A program made the translations under genes and the position numbers. From assembly GCA_017651185.1 (NCBI GenBank), contig JAGCDJ010000017.1:17108-81107 (forward strand): 64,000 nt of DNA, given 5' to 3'. The first letter of the stretch is position 1; each line of letters starts with the position of its first letter. The DNA comes from Bacteroidales bacterium (GTDB lineage Bacteria; Bacteroidota; Bacteroidia; Bacteroidales; ML635J-15). Shown here piece by piece: positions 43,258 to 51,625 of the stretch. The notes beneath the pieces were generated by a model. That model did not search any database. It saw nothing but the letters and a program-made list of their open reading frames with translations, and was not told the DNA's origin.

Positions 43258-44409
43258 CTAAAAATTATTTCTGATCCAAGCAGAGAAGAAGTAATCATAG
43301 ACACGATATGCGCCATTTTCCTGAGTAAGAATGTCTTCGTTGAGCAAGGCCTTTGTTGCCACTTGCACCGAACTTGCCGACAGTAGCCGATGTCTCTTTA
43401 TGAAGGCACCTGATGTTATGGATTTCGCCTCTCCATCCTTGGCAACCGCCAACAACACTTGCTTTTGCTTGGCAGGAATCCTGTCCATAAGTCCGCGAAA
43501 TGCCATATCCTGACTGTCAACAACATTGACAAACGCATACTCAATCATATCAACGCTACAATTTTCGCCTTTGGAAGTTAGCGCAAACAACTCGTTCATC
43601 ATCATCTGCACATACCACGAAGTTCCATCAAACATATTGTAAACCTTTTCGACCACATCTTCGGATACTGACTTGTCGTAATTGCTGAATTTTTCTTGAG
43701 CAAACTTCAAGTACGACTGGTAGGGTATGGGGGTAAGTCCCATTGTTAGAACACTTTGGTAAAAAGGTTTGGCTGCCGACATAAACATTTTTGCCATAAG
43801 ATGCCTCTTGCTTCCCGCAAATATGAACTGTGCATTTTTGCAATGCTGAATCTTTGTGCGCAACAATGCTTCGACTCTTTCGCCATCGGGGTAATTTGCA
43901 ATCTGTTGGAACTCATCAAAAGCAACTATACAGGGTTTGTCGGCAGAGTCTATGTACTCGAAAATCTCGTCGAGAGTAATGTCCGGCGAGGAAACATCGC
44001 CAAGACTAAGGTCGAAAGTTGGCAATGCCGTAGCCACATCGAACGAAAAACCGACTTTCAGTGACCGCACAATTTGGGCAAACCTTTCCCTGAATTTTAC
44101 ATCGCGTGTCTTCAACTGTTCGAAAATGCCCTTGCCCCAAATGTATATGAATTCGGCAAACGAACGGGTTCCGTATATGTCAATGAAAAAAGTGTAATAT
44201 CTTGATTCAATTGCTGATTGGTTGAATGTATGCTCAATAAGTCCCGATTTCCCAATGCGGCGCTGTGATATTAATGCAACATTTCTTCCGTTTTCTATAT
44301 GTTTTATCAGCGTATTTGTCTCTTCTACGCGGTCGCAGAAATACTCTTTTGAAACATATTTTCCAACAACAAACGGATTGTCAATCAATAATTTATGTTC
44401 GCTTTTCAT
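43258..44409 (-). CDS. ATPase_2-family AAA protein, copy B
   Basis: A 383-residue paralogue of copy A: NPFVVGKYVSKEYFCDRVEET at the N-terminus, Walker A SQRRIGKSGLIEH, Walker B CIVAFDEFQQIANYP, IFAGSKRHLMAKMF, and a C-terminal winged helix ending YRVYDYFFSAWIRNNF. The P-loop Lys and Walker B Asp-Glu are intact, so ATP hydrolysis is expected. It is flanked on both sides by copies of the 26-bp direct repeat (43166-43191 and 44509-44534). Promoter on the minus strand: TTG (44477-44479), 18 bp, TATGTTTG (44451-44458), followed by two direct repeats of the type ATTGTATTTnCAAT in the leader. Confidence 0.85.
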   Translation of the reverse strand: MKSEHKLLIDNPFVVGKYVSKEYFCDRVEETNTLIKHIENGRNVALISQRRIGKSGLIEHTFNQSAIESRYYTFFIDIYGTRSFAEFIYIWGKGIFEQLKTRDVKFRERFAQIVRSLKVGFSFDVATALPTFDLSLGDVSSPDITLDEIFEYIDSADKPCIVAFDEFQQIANYPDGERVEALLRTKIQHCKNAQFIFAGSKRHLMAKMFMSAAKPFYQSVLTMGLTPIPYQSYLKFAQEKFSNYDKSVSEDVVEKVYNMFDGTSWYVQMMMNELFALTSKGENCSVDMIEYAFVNVVDSQDMAFRGLMDRIPAKQKQVLLAVAKDGEAKSITSGAFIKRHRLLSASSVQVATKALLNEDILTQENGAYRVYDYFFSAWIRNNF

Positions 44410-44450
44410 ATATTTATTGTATTTTCAATTATTGTATTTGCAATAAAACG

Positions 44451-44479
44451 CAAACATAGTGTTTTTTTTACATATACAA
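44451..44479 (-). promoter_or_regulatory. Promoter of ATPase copy B
   Basis: On the minus strand TTG (44477-44479), 18-bp spacer, TATGTTTG (44451-44458). Same spacer as copy A. Confidence 0.7.
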
Positions 44480-44508
44480 GAAGAATTGTAAAAAAATATT
44501 AATGCATT

Positions 44509-44551
44509 GCAAATGCTGATATTCAAGTGTGTCGGATTATAAATCCGACAC
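44509..44551 (+). repeat. 26-bp direct repeat copy 2, running into a hairpin
   Basis: GCAAATGCTGATATTCAAG then T and GTGTCG (44509-44534). Its last bases open a perfect hairpin: GTGTCGGATT (44529-44538), loop ATA, AATCCGACAC (44542-44551). It lies between ATPase B and the DUF2779 gene. Confidence 0.85.
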
Positions 44552-44588
44552 TACAATGTTATTTTAATTTCCTATTCCTATATTTTAT

Positions 44589-46133
44589 TTATCTCACCAC
44601 CATCTTCAATTTCTCCCAAACCTTTACCATTGCCCATGTGTCAAGTTCGCAGTAGCGGAGTAGGGCTTCGCGACTGGCGGATGCTTCGTCGGGGGGCATG
44701 TCCTTTATGCGTGGGAAGATGGTCATGGCATCGCCTCCGTTCTGGCAACGCTCGTCAAGGTTGTGGTAGTTTAGGGCGGGGTCGTCGGGGAAAAGCGCCG
44801 GCAAAACACTCTTGATGCTGAACGATCCACCCATGGCTGGGACATAATAGTAACCGCTCTGGAATGGCGTAAGCAGGTCCTGTATGTGCTCGCGGATGTT
44901 CAGCAGATGTACTGCCAAATCGGGGAATAGCGTTGCCAACTCCTTGATACGCCCGCATTCGAAACCTTTGTTGTAGGCCAGTGTGCAGACATTCATAGGG
45001 ATGTCGCGGCAAAGTTGTTCGGCAAGCGCCCGGCGTGGGTCGGTGCCATCGCTGGGAGCAAGGAATTCCTTGTGCTGATAGGGGGCATCGGCACTTTCCT
45101 TTATATGTAGCGAGTACTGGAATGTAATCTGTTGGTATGGTCTCTGCCCGTCATATTGCGGAATCGTCTGCATTAGAGTCTCGAAATCGAGAAAATAAAG
45201 CGGATAACTAAGTTGTGATAGAAAGTTGCGTATGCCTTTAGTATCAATGTGTTCCGTTTTGTTTAGTGTGCATTCGACCTGCATTTGCTGTTTGTCGCTC
45301 AACTTTTGGTTGCGAACATCCTCAAACGACAGCCTTCCTGCATGATAGTGTTCCAGTTTTTGTGCAAAATTCATACGATATAGGTCGAAGACTGTCGGTT
45401 TGTCATCGGGCACGCCGTGCTGTCGTTTACAGTAGTCTAAGAAAGCGCACTCGTATGGTTTCGTGCAGTGTTCCGAAAGGTCATTGTCGGGTTCTTCATC
45501 CTTGTTGAGTAGTGCAATTGCTTTGTCGGCACGGTTTTCTACCATAACAAACTCCTTTTCGACCAATTCTTTCATGTCGATGATTACGAAAAGTCTGTGC
45601 AAGTCCAATTCGCCATGTCTCTCGTAGTCGCTGTTAATACAAACAAGGTAGGTGTTAATTACTTTGACACCGCACATTGTCAGCACCCATTTCTGATATG
45701 CAATGTCGGGAGCGTACTTTTCTAGTTTTGTTTCCTGTCCGTCGCATTCGGGGAAACTGGAACTTTTTACCTCGTAAATGTCCCAGCCGTCGCCATTTTT
45801 CCTTAGTATGTCAACGGCGCAGTAGTGCGATTCATGCAATTCGGTTTCGTATGTGAACGATGCCTCGCAGATATTTTCTATGCCTTCTTTCATCCATTGG
45901 CGGGTCTGTTCGGTCATAGTTGCAAGGTCGAGGGAGCCATCGCTTTTTTCTGCGTGTGCTTCATTGAAATCGCCGAAACGTCGCATAGCAAGGTCGCCGA
46001 CTTCGTTACCTTGTGCAAAGCGAGATTCTACTGCAGGGTCAACTGTTGCTTCGTTGGGTTTGTTCACCTTAAGCCAAAGCAGTTTGGGACATTGGCAGAA
46101 GGCAGTGTAACGTGATTTTGATAGTCCTTTCAT
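44589..46133 (-). CDS. DUF2779 protein: Cas4-like nuclease plus DEDD-like exonuclease
   Basis: A 514-residue protein of the DUF2779 family. The N-terminal part (about 1-240) resembles the PD-(D/E)XK nuclease of Cas4/Dna2/AddB: LSKSRYTAFCQCPKLLWL, a YCAVDILRKNGDGWDIYEVKSS block with the Asp and Glu-x-Lys catalytic residues, and the Cys cluster HCTKPYECAFLDYC that would hold an iron-sulfur cluster with an N-terminal Cys. The C-terminal part starts YPLYFLDFETLMQTIPQYDG (about 310) and ends YCELDTWAMVKVWEKL, like a DEDD/RNase H-fold exonuclease. No cas genes are nearby. It is bracketed by direct-repeat copies. Confidence 0.85.
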   Translation of the reverse strand: MKGLSKSRYTAFCQCPKLLWLKVNKPNEATVDPAVESRFAQGNEVGDLAMRRFGDFNEAHAEKSDGSLDLATMTEQTRQWMKEGIENICEASFTYETELHESHYCAVDILRKNGDGWDIYEVKSSSFPECDGQETKLEKYAPDIAYQKWVLTMCGVKVINTYLVCINSDYERHGELDLHRLFVIIDMKELVEKEFVMVENRADKAIALLNKDEEPDNDLSEHCTKPYECAFLDYCKRQHGVPDDKPTVFDLYRMNFAQKLEHYHAGRLSFEDVRNQKLSDKQQMQVECTLNKTEHIDTKGIRNFLSQLSYPLYFLDFETLMQTIPQYDGQRPYQQITFQYSLHIKESADAPYQHKEFLAPSDGTDPRRALAEQLCRDIPMNVCTLAYNKGFECGRIKELATLFPDLAVHLLNIREHIQDLLTPFQSGYYYVPAMGGSFSIKSVLPALFPDDPALNYHNLDERCQNGGDAMTIFPRIKDMPPDEASASREALLRYCELDTWAMVKVWEKLKMVVR

Positions 46134-46506
46134 GTTGGTATATGATTCAAAAAAACTTTTAATAGATGTTCAACTCACAAATATATTTAATTTTCTTCAA
46201 AAATTTCAGAAAAAGTTGAGAATTTGGGGGGAGGGAAGCAAATGCTGATATTCAAGCGTGTCGGTGTAAAAGTCCGATGGAACAAAGTAAGGTTTTACGG
46301 CTTTACAATAGTAGGGAAGGCTTGGCTAGCTGTCTTCCTGTCTTCCGGTCTTGCGGCCTTTTCGACATCCCGACCGCTAGACTGTTCGACTGCTAGACTT
46401 TTAGCATTTTCTCCTTTTCTTTTTCTTCTAAAAACTTTAACTTTTCTTTTGAAACATTGATAGATACAATGCGTTATTTTCGCAAAAGTTTTATATCGGA
46501 ATAGAT
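46134..46506. other. 373-bp intergenic region with repeats
   Basis: No gene is visible. It contains the third copy of the 26-bp direct repeat (46238-46263), a stretch of degenerate 8-bp tandem units (GTCTTCCT / GTCTTCCG / GTCTTGCG) at about 46332-46356, and a matching CTAGAC-rich block at about 46377-46399. TATTTTCG at 46475-46482 is the best -7 candidate for batD. Confidence 0.65.
46238..46263 (+). repeat. 26-bp dispersed direct repeat, copy 3
   Basis: GCAAATGCTGATATTCAAG then C and GTGTCG, same orientation as copies 1 and 2. It lies upstream of the DUF2779 start codon. Confidence 0.85.
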
Positions 46507-48342
46507 ATGAGAAGATTTTTGTCATTAATAGTCATTTTGTGCATGTCGTTTGCCCTGTTTGCCGATGGCGTAACCTTCACTGGCAAGGCGCCTGCGAGGG
46601 TTGGAGTAGGGCAACGGATGCAGGTTCAATATACAATCAACGAAAAGCCATCGTCAATACAGCTGGGCAGTATTCCCGGATTCAAGATGGTTGGAGGACC
46701 GTCGCAGAGTTCCAGTTCTAGCGTCAGCATTGTGAACGGAAGCATGACGAGCAGCAATACATATACTTATACCTATACTCTCGAAGCGGTTTCGGAAGGA
46801 ACATACACTCTCGAAGGTGCCATTGCAGTAGTCGGCGGAACAAAATACACATCAAACAGCATTTCGGTTACCGTGCAGAAGGAAGCCGTACAGCAACAGC
46901 AGCAAAGACAATCCAGCTATTATGACCCATTCGAGGACATATTTGGTTCTGGACGTTCGCAGCAGCAACAACAGAACCAACCAAAGCAAACAGTATCCTC
47001 AGATGATGTGCTATTGCGCACATTTTCAAGCAAATCGAACCTTGCAAAAGGTGAGGGAACGATAATCACCATTAAACTTTATACCGCTGTAGACTTGATG
47101 TCTATTGAGGATTTTACTCCGCCGAAACTCAACAATTTTTATGTCGAGGAATTGGAGACAGACCAGAATCTTAAATGGTCTCGTGAAACTTTAAACGGAA
47201 AGACATACAATGTAGCAGTGCTGAAGAAATATCTTGCTTTCCCGCGTGTAGCAGGGAAAGTCGATATTGACAAGGCCGACATAAAGTGCATGGCAAGGGT
47301 CGTGTCGGGCAGACATCCATTCTGGGGCTACACCTACGACAATGCGCCAGCATCGGCAACGTCCAATACACTTTCGCTCAATGTGTCTCCGTTGCCATCA
47401 GAACCTGTAGGGTATTCGGGCGCGGTTGGAAAATTCAACATTTCGCTGAATATGCCCAAAGACACGGTTTCTGTGAACGATGCTGTCGTTTGTAAGATAA
47501 CTATTTCTGGTTCAGGAAATTTCAACAACATTGAATCTCCCCAAATATCTTGTCCTAAGGAGTTTGAGCAATACGAACCAGTTGTAACAAGCAAACTCAA
47601 TGCATCGGAATCTGGCTTGTCGGGAAGCAAAACTTGGGAATATACAATTGTTCCTCGCTATGGAGGTTCGTTCAATCTGGGTTCGGTATCGCTTGTATAT
47701 TACGACCTTGCGACCAAGACCTACAATACCGTATCAACCGAACCGATAGTCGTGAATGTAAGAAAGGGTAGTGGCGATATGGCATCTGGAACAATCTACA
47801 ATGCACAGACTGGTGTCGAGGTCATAAATCCCGAAGATGTAAGGTTCATTCACAAAGGCAACTTGAATCTTGCTGCTGCTTATTCTCCGCTAATGCTTTC
47901 TGGCTTGTACTGGACGATAATAATATGTCTGATTGTGGCTTTCATTGTGTTGGTGGTCGTATTGAGAAAGAACATCAAGAAGCGTCAGGATGTTGAACTT
48001 ATGAAACGTCAGAAGGCAAGCAAGATTTCACGCAAGCGTCTGAAGAATGCAAGGAAATTCATGCAAGTCAACAACCAGACCGATTTCTACAAGGAAATTA
48101 TTACTGCTTTGTGGGGCTATGCCAGCGACAAACTGTCGATTCCGACATCGCAACTTACAAAGGATAATGTAATGCAGGCATTTGCTGAGCATAACATTGA
48201 AGAAAACCTTTCCAAGCAGTTTGTCGACCTTATTGACAAGTGCGAATTTGCTCATTTTGTTTCGGGTAGTGGCAACGAAATGACTGCAATTTACGAGGAA
48301 ACCACTGGAATTATTGAACAATTAGAAGAAAACATGAGGTAG
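46507..48342 (+). CDS. batD: BatD-like protein
   Basis: A 611-residue protein of the BatD/oxygen-tolerance family: a signal peptide (about 1-19), beta-rich Ig-like domains in the periplasm (about 20-455), a Gln-rich linker (about 125-160), a transmembrane helix (about 463-488, SGLYWTIIICLIVAFIVL) and a basic cytoplasmic tail. In Bacteroidota it belongs to the BatABCDE aerotolerance locus next to a MoxR ATPase. Here batE follows 2 bp later but batA, batB and batC are not in the window. It probably acts in envelope maintenance. Confidence 0.9.
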   Translation: MRRFLSLIVILCMSFALFADGVTFTGKAPARVGVGQRMQVQYTINEKPSSIQLGSIPGFKMVGGPSQSSSSSVSIVNGSMTSSNTYTYTYTLEAVSEGTYTLEGAIAVVGGTKYTSNSISVTVQKEAVQQQQQRQSSYYDPFEDIFGSGRSQQQQQNQPKQTVSSDDVLLRTFSSKSNLAKGEGTIITIKLYTAVDLMSIEDFTPPKLNNFYVEELETDQNLKWSRETLNGKTYNVAVLKKYLAFPRVAGKVDIDKADIKCMARVVSGRHPFWGYTYDNAPASATSNTLSLNVSPLPSEPVGYSGAVGKFNISLNMPKDTVSVNDAVVCKITISGSGNFNNIESPQISCPKEFEQYEPVVTSKLNASESGLSGSKTWEYTIVPRYGGSFNLGSVSLVYYDLATKTYNTVSTEPIVVNVRKGSGDMASGTIYNAQTGVEVINPEDVRFIHKGNLNLAAAYSPLMLSGLYWTIIICLIVAFIVLVVVLRKNIKKRQDVELMKRQKASKISRKRLKNARKFMQVNNQTDFYKEIITALWGYASDKLSIPTSQLTKDNVMQAFAEHNIEENLSKQFVDLIDKCEFAHFVSGSGNEMTAIYEETTGIIEQLEENMR

Positions 48343-48344
48343 CC

Positions 48345-49103
48345 ATGAAGAAGATTTTTGCATATATCACACTTTCGCTGTTGTCGCTGAATATGTTTTC
48401 TGCCGATGTGGATGCATTGGCCGACAGCGCACAGAATTATTTTATGCAGACTCGCTACGCCGAAGCAGTTGTCCTGTATGATTCCATATGCAGGATGGGC
48501 TATTCGTCGTCGGACCTATATTATAATATGGGCAACTGCTACTATCGCCTCAATGAAATTCCATATTCGGTATATTACTACGAGAAGGCGCTGATGCTGA
48601 ATCCATCGAACAGTGATGCCGAATTTAACCTCAATATAGCCAACCGTTCATTAAAGCAGGTTGTCGAAGTGTTGCCAAAACCTTTCTACGAAAGGTGGGG
48701 TACTGCGGTGCTTGGCATTATGGGAACCGATGCATGGACAATCTTCAACATTATAATGCTTGCGCTTGTGTTTGCTGGAATTGCGCTATACCTTTTTATG
48801 GGAAGTATTGCAATGCGTAAATTGGGATTTTCAGTCGCTGTGATAGCATTTGTGCTTTTTATCATTACAGCCGTTTGTGCATACAAATCATCGGTAAGGA
48901 TTACTGAAAACAATTATGCAGTAGTTTTCGAGCAGTCGATGGTGAAGTCGTCGCCTAATGCCGATGCAGTAAACTCATTTGAGATTTTCGAAGGGTTGAA
49001 GGTAAATGTGGTAGATTCGGCAAACGGCATGTACAACATTAGACTTGCCGATGGCAAGGAAGGTTGGATTGATGCAAATGATGTGAAGTTGCTTGCAGAA
49101 TAA
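48345..49103 (+). CDS. batE: BatE-like TPR and SH3 protein
   Basis: A 252-residue protein: a signal peptide (about 1-20), TPR repeats (about 24-110; DLYYNMGNCYYRL, SVYYYEKALMLNPSN), two transmembrane helices (about 130-152 and 158-182) and a C-terminal SH3b domain (about 190-250; NAVNSFEIFEGLKVNV, GKEGWIDANDV). This layout is that of BatE. It overlaps the next gene by one base and follows batD by 2 bp. Confidence 0.92.
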   Translation: MKKIFAYITLSLLSLNMFSADVDALADSAQNYFMQTRYAEAVVLYDSICRMGYSSSDLYYNMGNCYYRLNEIPYSVYYYEKALMLNPSNSDAEFNLNIANRSLKQVVEVLPKPFYERWGTAVLGIMGTDAWTIFNIIMLALVFAGIALYLFMGSIAMRKLGFSVAVIAFVLFIITAVCAYKSSVRITENNYAVVFEQSMVKSSPNADAVNSFEIFEGLKVNVVDSANGMYNIRLADGKEGWIDANDVKLLAE

Positions 49104-49531
49104 TGAGGAAAATCCTGTTAGCCATAATGTTATGTTTTGCTGTAACGATGCAGTCGTGTTCATTTTTTGAATCCGTAGTGTCGATATTTTCAAGGAATTG
49201 CACAAAAAATGTTACCGACAAGTATGTCTTCCGTGCATCTGCCGAGGCATCGTCGCCAACATTGCAAATGTCTCAGGATAAAGCAATTGCTGATGCAAGG
49301 CGCATTATGCTCGAACAAATTGATGAATACATTGTAAATTCGGTGTCGTACAAAAGTTTTCTTCGCGATGACAAGTTTGAGGAAAAGATTGACCTAATGC
49401 GCGACAAGGTGCTTGAATCTAGCGAAATATCTTGTTCGCACGTTTCCCAAAAGTCTGGAATTTACAAATATTCCACTACCATGCAGATAAACAAAACCAC
49501 AGTTGATAACATAATTTCCGAATACAAATGA
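49103..49531 (+). CDS. Small lipoprotein
   Basis: A 142-residue lipoprotein: the signal peptide ends with the lipobox MQSC (Cys19). The mature part is helical and charged (LQMSQDKAIADARRIMLEQIDEYI) with a beta-rich C-terminus, like the LPP20 fold seen in exported helper proteins. It is coupled to batE by a 1-bp overlap and to the DUF456 gene by a 4-bp overlap, so it belongs to the bat-type operon. The function is unknown. Confidence 0.8.
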   Translation: MRKILLAIMLCFAVTMQSCSFFESVVSIFSRNCTKNVTDKYVFRASAEASSPTLQMSQDKAIADARRIMLEQIDEYIVNSVSYKSFLRDDKFEEKIDLMRDKVLESSEISCSHVSQKSGIYKYSTTMQINKTTVDNIISEYK

Positions 49532-50055
49532 CTATTGCCATTGACATATTGCTGATTGTAGTTGCCGCAGTTCTGTTGCTGATAGGGATAATTGGCTGTT
49601 TTGTTCCGATTTTACCTGGTCCACCGATAGCCTATGCGGGATTGGTTGCTGTATTTTTTGTCAGCTATTGCGACATACAATTGTCAACCTTGCTGATATT
49701 AGGTGCAATAATGGTTGTTGTAACCGTTCTTGATTTTCTTGTGCCGTCGTGGGCTACAAAGAAATTTGGCGGAACAAAATGGGGTAGTCGTGGTGCTGCA
49801 ATAGGAGTGTTGCTAAGTCTCATAGGTTTGGCATGGTGGGCAATTTTCATTGCTCCTTTTGCTGGCGCTTTTGTCGGAGAACTGCTCTATTTGAAAAAGC
49901 AAGGACAGAAAACCGAAGGCAATATGAAAGGCGTCTGGAAAGCGTCTTTTGGTGCATTTCTGGGAATGATGTGCGGCATAATGCTGAAACTAATCTATTG
50001 TTGCTTTCTGCTGTTTTTCGTTGTCAAAGAACTGATAATGGGAATATTCGGGTAA
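49528..50055 (+). CDS. DUF456 family membrane protein
   Basis: A 175-residue inner-membrane protein with about four hydrophobic segments. The DUF456 signature is clear: GCFVPILPGPPIAYAGL and the Gly-rich FGGTKWGSRGAAIG, then FIAPFAGAFVGELLY and an AFGAFLGMMCGIMLK-type end. Last gene of the bat-type operon. The function is unknown. Confidence 0.85.
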   Translation: MTIAIDILLIVVAAVLLLIGIIGCFVPILPGPPIAYAGLVAVFFVSYCDIQLSTLLILGAIMVVVTVLDFLVPSWATKKFGGTKWGSRGAAIGVLLSLIGLAWWAIFIAPFAGAFVGELLYLKKQGQKTEGNMKGVWKASFGAFLGMMCGIMLKLIYCCFLLFFVVKELIMGIFG

Positions 50056-50083
50056 AAACAAAATGTCATACTGACTAGTTTTA

Positions 50084-50133
50084 ATCACTCTTTTTAGATC
50101 CTGAAACAAGTTCAGGATGACAAAAAGAGTGAT
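50084..50133. repeat. Two-part hairpin of the CATCCTGAAC repeat family
   Basis: Outer stem ATCACTCTTTTT (50084-50095) with AAAAAGAGTGAT (50122-50133); inner stem ATCCTGAA (50098-50105) with TTCAGGAT (50111-50118) around ACAAG. It lies in the convergent gap after DUF456 and may also terminate transcription. A related hairpin is at 62528-62548. Confidence 0.8.
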
Positions 50134-50174
50134 CATTGTCGATGCACGCACGTTTATGATTGTTTGATTATTAT

Positions 50175-50197
50175 GTAGAGGCGCAATGCATTGCGCC
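50175..50197. repeat. GTAGA followed by an 18-bp palindrome
   Basis: GTAGA then GGCGCAATGCATTGCGCC (50180-50197). It shares the GCAATGCATTGC core and GTAG lead with the palindrome at 43048-43077. A run of five ATCGT-containing units follows (50203-50246). Confidence 0.75.
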
Positions 50198-50251
50198 ATT
50201 TTAAATCGTCAATCGTAAATTTAAAATCGTAAGTCGTAAATCGTAAATCCC

Positions 50252-50791
50252 CTAGATTGTTGGGTCGAAAATGCTGAAATGTACGCTACCGTACTTTTTC
50301 ATGCCGACAAAATGCTGAAATCCAGAGAAATCGGTTGTTTCGCCATGCTCAATTATCAGGTAGGACGTGTCTGAAAGCAAATTGTTGCGGAACACTGAAT
50401 GATATATTTCCTCAATGTTTTCTAGTGCGTATGGCGGGTCGGCAAATATCACATCAAACTTTTTTGTACAAGTATCCAGATAGCGGAAAACATCGGATTT
50501 GTAAATTACTGCCTGTGTAAATCCCAATTCCTTGAAATTCTTTTCGATGTATGCGGCGTGCTTTACATTGCTTTCTACCGCTACGAGCGACTTTACGCCA
50601 CGGCTTGCAAATTCGTACGATATGCTACCCGTACCGCTGAAAAGGTCTAGTACGTCAATGTTCTCGAAGTTGAAGTCGTTGTTAAGTATGTTGAACAATG
50701 CTTCCTTTGCGAAGTCGGTCGTTGGCCTTGCCTTGAAATTGGCAGGAGGATTAAACATCTTGCCTCTGTATTTTCCTCCAATAATCCTCAT
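50252..50791 (-). CDS. rsmD: 16S rRNA (guanine966-N2)-methyltransferase
   Basis: A 179-residue methyltransferase of the RsmD family. Start MRIIGGKYRGKMFNPP, then DLFSGTGSISYEFASRG (SAM loop) and the catalytic FADPPY motif (about residue 118). The start overlaps the upstream DUF3822 gene by 4 bp, an order common in Bacteroidota. It methylates G966 in helix 31 of 16S rRNA. Confidence 0.95.
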   Translation of the reverse strand: MRIIGGKYRGKMFNPPANFKARPTTDFAKEALFNILNNDFNFENIDVLDLFSGTGSISYEFASRGVKSLVAVESNVKHAAYIEKNFKELGFTQAVIYKSDVFRYLDTCTKKFDVIFADPPYALENIEEIYHSVFRNNLLSDTSYLIIEHGETTDFSGFQHFVGMKKYGSVHFSIFDPTI

Positions 50792-51624
50792 AGGTTGATG
50801 TTCAGAAAGTTGTAGAAATAGTGGGGTGAGAATTCCTGAAAGCGATAGAAATACTTGCAGTCGCGGTTTATTGATTCGAAGTATACCGTCTGCACGAATT
50901 TCTTAAGGTGAATTACTGCGAGGTCATCCTGTTCAATAAAACCAGAAATAGCAATTTCGCAGTCATTTTGCGACAATCCGAGTTGCTCGAACGTGTTGAT
51001 GATGAAATATAATATGTCGTTCGACGACTTGTAACTGTAGGTGTTGTAGTTTACAATTTGTGTTTTGTCGATTACTAGAACCTCGAAAAAGTCCTCAAAA
51101 ACTTGAATAAGCATCCTCTGTCTGTTAGGACTTTCACTGATTTTTGTCTTTGTTAGTCCTGTCTCAATGAACGAATACGACTGCGGATAGGCATTGTAGC
51201 ATGGGAATATGTCACCTATAAGTGTTGCAATTTCCTTGTCGACCGAATATATAATTACGCATTGCGACTTTGGCAGTCTTGCATAAAGGATTTCGTCAAC
51301 AGCATTAATCCTGTGGTTTAAAGCGTAGATGCTGGCTACATTTCCTTCCTCGAAAATCACATCGGGGACTATTGTTGTGTTCTTTGTAGAATATACAACA
51401 TTAATAGTTTCATAATCAGATGCTTTGATTTCTTCCGAATTAAAGAAGTCCTTTATTTCATCGCATTTTTTATGATTGTCGGAGAAGCGCATCGACACAA
51501 GCGCCTGCATCTTGTTGTTGCTACTGTCGTATATTGAATAAGAAAGTCCATCCTGTGTAATCAGGATGGACAAACTATTTTTTGAATACGAATCTATGTC
51601 GCCTTTAATATGGACGATTTTCAC
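50788..51624 (-). CDS. DUF3822 family protein
   Basis: A 278-residue protein that matches DUF3822, a Bacteroidota family usually found directly upstream of rsmD. It has a recognisable actin-like/ASKHA-type alternation of strands (LSILITQDGLSYSIYD at the N-terminus; LIQVFEDFFEVLVIDKTQIVNYNTY in the middle) but no clear catalytic residues. The function is unknown. It starts 1 bp after the stop of the 51626-52450 gene. Confidence 0.7.
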   Translation of the reverse strand: MKIVHIKGDIDSYSKNSLSILITQDGLSYSIYDSSNNKMQALVSMRFSDNHKKCDEIKDFFNSEEIKASDYETINVVYSTKNTTIVPDVIFEEGNVASIYALNHRINAVDEILYARLPKSQCVIIYSVDKEIATLIGDIFPCYNAYPQSYSFIETGLTKTKISESPNRQRMLIQVFEDFFEVLVIDKTQIVNYNTYSYKSSNDILYFIINTFEQLGLSQNDCEIAISGFIEQDDLAVIHLKKFVQTVYFESINRDCKYFYRFQEFSPHYFYNFLNINL

Positions 51625-51625
51625 G

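Noticed and set aside
43048..46263. CRISPR array based on repeats in the accessory island
   Set aside because: The repeats are more than 1.3 kb apart, enclose genes rather than spacers, and no cas1 or cas2 gene is present; the Cas4-like domain belongs to a DUF2779 protein.
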